Assembly (NCBI GenBank): GCA_036924285.1
Contig: JAYKYS010000002.1
Location: forward strand, 36,688,501 to 36,752,500
Source: Asterella californica
Lineage: Eukaryota; Streptophyta; Marchantiopsida; Marchantiales; Aytoniaceae
Direction: 5' to 3'
DNA: 64,000 nucleotides
Below the pieces are notes generated by a model. It ran no database searches and was not told the DNA's origin. It worked only from the letters and a program-made list of their open reading frames with translations. Each line of letters begins with the position of its first letter. Position 1 is the first letter of the stretch. This document shows, one piece after another, positions 58,162 through 64,000 of the stretch. The translations under genes and the position numbers were made by a program.

Positions 58162-61100
58162 CTCTCCAACTTCAGAATCCTCTCGACAGCCCTATTCCCA
58201 ACCGCCCTTTCGAGCTCCTCTCCCCTCCAGAACAAAACTGGCCCCAATTGAATGATCAGCGTCAAAAAGTCTAAACTCCAACTGGTTCTCAGAGGTACAA
58301 TTCACTCCAAAGAATCACTCCCTACTAGTACTATTATCTCCAAAAGAGCCAAGAACAAAATTTTCTGAACATCAAAGGACGCATCTCCACGAGCTCCTGC
58401 AACAAGCGCACAAGTTGGAATCGGCACGCAATCGAAAGCGAGAAAATGACACCGTGCAGAAGTCACTCTGCTATCGCTCGCGCAGGACCGTCTGTTTGGC
58501 TCAGTTCCTCGTTCGCACTTGTCTTTTGAATTCCTCAGCGCGATTGGAAAGCGAACGAGGCTGCTGGGGGCCACGGCATGGCCACAGAGTTTGATTTCTG
58601 TTGACTGAAGTCTAAAAGTGCTGATCATTCCGTTACCTGATTTACTATAGTAAGTCTATACGGACAGTAGTCCCTGTTATACTTTCCAATAGTAGCAACT
58701 GGAGAGAGTCGAGAGAGAGAGAGAGAGAGACGCTTTCAGTGCCTGGTGAACAGACTTCAGATTCAGTTGGTGTGATATGAAGTTGCGATCGCGACTACTT
58801 CTGCGACGTAGACCTTGCCTCTATCAGTCGCTATTAAGCTCTCAAGTTCGGCCGATGGTGATATACTTCCGGTTTCTCCACGCATGGCAGGCACCTGATC
58901 TCACGGCGGATCCCACGCTCCAGCTTTTTGCTGTCCTCCCACCGATCGTTTCGTTTATGATGTTCTCCTTTCTGACGACAGCCCTTGTCATCAATCATGC
59001 ATCCAAACATGACTCCGGAACGCAAAACTAGTGAATAAATCCGGTGATTCTATTGGTGAAACTCTACTAATTCTTGCAGGTCACGGAAATCTACCGTACC
59101 GCAAACTCTATTCACGCATCTAAAGTTTCTCTCATACACTCAGCGAGAAACAAATACGATATTTAGATTTTGAGTTAAAAAATGGAATATGTCATTTAGC
59201 CATCCGCTAATATCAAGATATCTTGTTTAAACTTTGATGGTGTAAAACAGCGTGTCTCATACTTAATTTTTATTCTTAATAAAATGCACGAGAACCCTTC
59301 AGTCCGATGCTTTAAAACCTTGTTTTTATTTCTATCCACGCGAATTTAGAATTACATAGTCAGGTTAGGATACTTCACAACATTTGAGGAAAATCGTGTG
59401 TGCAGTCCAAGACGCTGAGAGAAATAGTTTGTAAATAAAAAGGATCAAGTCAAAACAGCTAAAAAGAAAGAAATAAGTTTCAAGTAGTGTGTAGAATGGA
59501 GATGCCTTCAAGAAGATGGACATGTGGAATGATGAACATATAAATCCATATCGAGGGATATATAAACAAAAGATAAAGCCTAGTCTCTAGTTTAAAGCAC
59601 TAAGATTTTTACCAATGAAGATTTTCTTTAATTTATAATCAAAACTATCTTCGGTGAAAATAAAATAATTGTGACCCTTGGGAATTAAAATCCTTATATA
59701 TTCACCTCCTCCATCTTGAACCTTTGCTTTGTGAAAGATACTACGGTACTGTACAATATAACATGCATAAGGGAGTTTAAACTCACAGAGAAGTATGAAA
59801 CCAAGAGTTAACAGATAAAGAGGAAGGAAACTGTAGATATCTTCCAAAATAATGCTAAGTTAGTAGTGAACTTGGCACTCTATACGTTAAAAACATAGCT
59901 TGCTTCTCTAAAAGTTTGTGCTTCTACAATGTCTTCTTATTCTCTATGTGATTTGTATGATGTTCACATTCATTTGTGTGATGACAATAGGCGGTAAACT
60001 AACCTGATTGAATTGAGGAATGTTATATTTTTGCCCTCTCTCTACGAATGAATCTAATATATTAGTAACAATCCATATAATGTCTCTGCAATAAGAAAAG
60101 AATCTATACAAGAACATAGTGTTAAAGTAGAAAATAAAGATTCCGACATACAATTACAAGTAGAAAATGCCGACAGATATTAGATAGACATCCAAAGTAT
60201 TTTTCTGCCGAAAAAAAGAATGTTATAATCTTTCAATATAATTTTTTTTCTTCTTATAACCGGGAGAGATATGGTATCATCATATGCTTTTCATTAATAG
60301 AGGCAGAAACTAAACTTGTGAGAGCTTAAGAATGAAAAGTATGATATGCATTGATATCTCACTGATCACCTAGACAACATTAATGTAACTGAAGTAAAAT
60401 CTACTTATTGACAAGACTAATAGTAACATTAACATACTTTCTTTCTTGCGTGTGTGCTCTTGAAGTCGACATGTAGCATCTCAAACCATGTCATATGCTA
60501 ATGTCACTTACCGTTTCACAAGTTTAACACATCCCCTATAAACGAACACAAAGTTATCTTGTATGTGTTACTCTTAAAGTTTCTTAAATCCCATTCGAGC
60601 TCTTCTTTTCCTGTTAATATGGAGCCCATGCTCCATGACAAGAAGATATCTATGTGGTTATGAATATTAAATGGTAGGTTATCAAAGTGAAATAGTGAGT
60701 TATTAATTCAAAATAGACACAACGATAAAGTAGAGTACAAGAATCACAAGCATATCATTAGCAACCTTTTACTCTTTTGAAAATAAATAGCACTTATGTT
60801 TTGCCTACCGGACAATACGGTGAGTATTCAAGTCAACAACTAGACAAATATAAAAATTCAAAAGTTAGTGTGAATAACGTTTTATAAGAGATGCAATCGG
60901 AAAAAAGAGTGCATATTTACATGCAATTTGAAAACAAGGTAAATGTAAGGATGACTTTCTTAAACCCTCTCTTGGTATAAAAGGTTCTCAGATGGAATAT
61001 TCCTTTTAGAATATTTTTCTTTTTAACATTATTCTCCGAAATCTGGAACACAGAAAAACTTAGAACTTAACAAATTGGGTCCTGATAATGCTTAGATGAA
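58162..61100. other. Intergenic, PWWP promoter side and AT-rich tract
   Basis: 58.2-58.7 kb is the GC-richer promoter side of the PWWP gene, with a (GA)n run at 58711-58730. An 84-codon ORF (58777-59031, +) with a hydrophobic patch has no recognised domain. From 59.1 kb the sequence is AT-rich with no gene. Confidence 0.45.
58711..58730. repeat. (GA)10 microsatellite
   Basis: A perfect GA run about 550 bp upstream of the PWWP start codon. GA/CT repeats are common in plant promoters. Confidence 0.95.
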
Positions 61101-61370
61101 AATAAAAAAAAATATTCTGCAAAAATGTAGCGCTTTTCTGTCGCTTTCCAATGCTACCTACCACGTCAACAACAGACTTCAGACTCAAACATTACGAAAA
61201 GACACAGTTTGCTCTGGATAACCCATAGGTCCGTCTTTCACGAAAAGTCTGGGTAATCCATACCATAAATATCAGGAACGGGGGTTTAAATTCAACAAAC
61301 TTGTAAGTCCAATGATTGTTATCAAGGTGTGCTTTGGCATCTTCCTTGCATCTTCACCTCCTTCATCTTT

Positions 61371-61604
61371 TAACGAAGGAAGCAAATATACAAAGGTTTA
61401 TTTATTATCCAACTTTTCAGTTGAAAAAGATTAGACAATTCGATATCATCTCTCTGATATGTAGTTTCAGGAGTGCATTTATTAACGTAACGAAGGAAGC
61501 AAATATACAAAGATTTATTTATTACCCAACCTTTCAGTTGAAAAAGATTAGACAATTCGATATCATCTCTCTGATATGTAGTTTTAGGAGTGCATTTATT
61601 AACG
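61371..61604. repeat. 117-bp tandem duplication containing AT-rich hairpins
   Basis: Units 61371-61487 and 61488-61604 start taacgaaggaagc and end gcatttattaacg. They differ by only a few bases. Each unit holds a diverged copy of the AT-rich hairpin (tttattatccaac ... gattagacaatt). Confidence 0.93.
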
Positions 61605-63079
61605 TACCCCTTATGGGTTATTTTTTGATTTTTTCGATGCTCTAGGCTAGCTACCACTTAATATTTATAAAAACTTTGATTTTATTTTTCAGTTTGATAT
61701 AGGAATTTCAGTTGACACGTATATGCTTGTCCGATAACAACTATAAGAAAAAATTCTTCTAAGTTTATCTTACATGTACATTCTTCACTAACTATTATCC
61801 CTAGTATAAAAACCAAAGCTTTGGATCATATAAATATACAAATACTCTCAAATAATTTATGAAAGTGAGAAAATTGATCAAATTTTTGAAGATCAAATTT
61901 CTTTCATCCAGATCATGATAAGATTACGTGAAACATTACACAACTAAATGTTCACCAAATATGCATCCAAAGAGATTACTATAAGAAGAGGCGCAAAGGG
62001 ACAAATGCAAAAAATATATATAATTTGGTTTCTTTGGTCAAATATCATTTTAAGAAAAAATAATATTTGTAGGGCACCTGCGGTTTAACTATTGATAATG
62101 GAATGATCACTTTTTTCATTTTTTTCAAGAAATACGACGATGCGTCCAAAGGTTTATTAGAAAGAAAAGAGGGAAGAATACAACGAGATGAACAGGAAAG
62201 ATCTCACACACTCCAAGCGCAGCTTGTGCCACCAGAGTTTTATTAGAAAAGCACAAGGGAGTATCAACAAAAGAGAGTGATATTGTATTTTAGTTTTCGT
62301 GAAAGCTGCATCCGGAGACACGTGAGGTATCTGGCTATAAAAAGTTGATAGAAGTCGAGAGCGATGAGATATGCAACACCTCACAAGCACTAAACTGTAC
62401 TGACCCAGAAAACAATTGTATTTCACTTATTATGCTTCCGCAAACACAGAATATACAATCAGATTTAAAATAATATATATGATCTTCATACAAGTGCTCT
62501 AAATCAAAATATAATGCTTGCACCGTGTAGCACTCAAGAAATCGTTTTCAACCATACACAACATGTACCACACTGACACTCCCACTACAAGTTATCGACT
62601 CTTAAAGTTTTCCTCAACATATATGTGCCATAAGTACTCTAGTAATTACTGCGGAGTTTAGACCCTCGTAACTTTTTCATACAAGCTCCAAATGCAAAAC
62701 TTTCAAGTGTGCATGGAAGCCCTTGTCACCAACTTTCCAGTGCTACCCATGTTGTCCCCAACAGACCCTCACAGCAAATGCTACAACCGTTCAAAGTTTA
62801 CAGATTTTGACTCAATTTTCAACACTTTCACATGAATTTCTTTCACAACAATGTTGGGAGGACAGCTTCATCCAAGTTTCAAAAATCTCTCCCTGGAATC
62901 CAACAACCTGACTGCACTCTCCAAGAATCCTCACAAAAGAAAAATTTGCTTCTCTTTTATACTCTTCCAGTCAATATCAGAAGCATCCACTTGGCATACA
63001 TGCACATTACCAGACATCTATGACAGAACCATCTGCCACCTCATTGTCCTATCAGCAGCAACATCTAGTCAGCATCCAT

Positions 63080-63210
63080 AGCCAAGTGAGCACTTGACAC
63101 ATCAGACAAATCTGACACGTCAACAATTTTACCAAGTCAGCATCTGCCATGTCAGGTTTCTTTGCCATGTCATCAACTTCTTTCCATGTCAGCATTCGGA
63201 TGCCATGTCA
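63080..63210. repeat. Cluster of short CCATGTCA-like direct repeats
   Basis: The word (g)ccatgtca recurs at irregular spacing (near 63149, 63170, 63185 and 63200), with variants gacacgtca and caagtcagca before it. The spacing varies from about 12 to 25 bp. It has no coding meaning that I can see. Confidence 0.6.
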
Positions 63211-63280
63211 GAATCCATCGTTGACCAAACTCTAAAACTTCAGATCTCCATAACTCATTCGTCTTAGCTCCGTTTGTGAC

Positions 63281-63722
63281 AATCAAAATACCAGTTTTGG
63301 TCTTCTCGATGAGACCTACACGATGGTGCTTTCAGTAATAGATTCTGGACCATGATGTAAAAATGTATTATTTGAACTTTGATTTCTCACCACATCTTGT
63401 CCACGATACGACATCCACCCTCAAAATCTTTGGATCCTCTGATATGCATCAGATGACATACACATAGTGGACCGGCACAACATACAACACGATAATCTTC
63501 CAATCAAAATACCATTTTTGATCTTCTCGATGAGACCTACACGATGGTGCTTTCAGTAATAGATTTTGGACCATGATGTAAAAATGTATTATCTGAACTT
63601 CGATTTCTCACCACATTTTGTCCACGACACGACATCCACCATCAAAATCTTTGGATCCTCTGGTATGCATCAGATGACATACACGTAGTGGACTGGCACA
63701 ACATACAACACGATAATCTTCC
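63281..63722. repeat. 221-bp tandem duplication
   Basis: Units 63281-63501 and 63502-63722 start aatcaaaatacca and end cgataatcttcc; a few further bases match a third start. Differences are scattered and mostly transitions. It lies in retroelement-like non-coding DNA. Confidence 0.95.
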
Positions 63723-64000
63723 AATCCATTTGCATCAACCTCGACGTCAAGATATGCAACATTGTTTTCATCCTAATCTGTCTTCATCACCCTGATCCTC
63801 GTCTTGAAGTCCAATTCTTTCACATAGAGCCTCAATAGACATCCTCATTTTTTTCTGAAAAATACACATGTTGTAATCGTCTTGTCATATTTATCCTTAT
63901 AGTCCACTGTATAGTGAGATCCTCTCAAAACCTTTGGAACCTTCTTTTCATTATCATTCTGATCCTTCGATTTGATTGCTCATCATCCCAACAATGACTT

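Larger units (their letters stand above)
61100..64000. other. Probable minus-strand retroelement non-coding sequence
   Basis: No coding domain is seen. Two diverged related stretches share ctttcca(a/g)tgctacc and caacagac (about 61147-61175 and 62737-62765). Near 62670 and 63249, reverse-strand phrases such as gaaaaagttacgag and gagttatggagatc match the style of the retroelement zone at 4.0-4.3 kb. Two tandem repeats (61371-61604 and 63281-63722) lie here. Confidence 0.4.

Noticed and set aside
58777..59031. 84-codon ORF with a hydrophobic patch
   Set aside because: No domain, no promoter evidence, and its position upstream of the PWWP gene makes a chance ORF likely.
63281..63722. Considered as a CRISPR-like or satellite array
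   Set aside because: Only two long units with no spacers, in a eukaryotic genome; a simple tandem duplication explains it.

Overview
The window is nuclear DNA of a land plant. The evidence is spliceosomal genes with short GT-AG introns, a plant-type H2A.X ending in SQEF, a plant PP4 (PPX) phosphatase, a plant family-2 O-methyltransferase, telomere-type AAACCCTA words and Ty3/gypsy sequence. Long, strongly AT-rich gene-free tracts with no clear seed-plant feature lead me to guess a bryophyte (moss or liverwort). That placement is an inference and was not tested.

Layout. 1-5.2 kb: the 3' part of a Ty3/gypsy retrotransposon with an open RT-RNase H-integrase frame, followed by a non-coding or LTR-like zone that holds two related 71-codon ORFs and a 177-bp tandem repeat. 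5.5-6.5 kb: a decayed second copy of the same pol. 7.4-9.3 kb: O-methyltransferase gene (3 exons, +). 12.7-16.8 kb: a TTC38-like tetratricopeptide gene (about 13 exons, +), with two apparent GC-AG introns and two local tandem duplications. 17.7-21.9 kb: a large unrecognised, Ser/Glu-rich, single-pass membrane protein (-). 21.9-29.2 kb: gene-poor, AT-rich, with hairpins. 29.7-33.6 kb: PPX catalytic subunit (8 exons, +). 33.6-50 kb: a 16-kb AT-rich desert with repeat debris, hairpins and telomere-like repeats. 51.2-51.9 kb: histone H2A.X (2 exons, +) with a recognisable histone-type promoter. 54.8-58.2 kb: PWWP-domain chromatin protein (8 exons, -). 58.2-64 kb: AT-rich DNA and retroelement-like non-coding sequence with 117-bp and 221-bp tandem repeats.

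The genes do not form a pathway; this is an ordinary plant gene neighbourhood. PPX, H2A.X and the PWWP protein are all connected in general knowledge to chromatin and DNA-damage biology (PP4 dephosphorylates gamma-H2AX in other eukaryotes), but 18 kb separates PPX from H2A.X and nothing in the sequence shows a functional cluster. The least explained items are the twin small ORFs behind the retrotransposon pol, the unrecognised membrane protein, and a scattered family of AT-rich hairpins. All exon models were assembled by eye from reading frames, splice signals and phase agreement.
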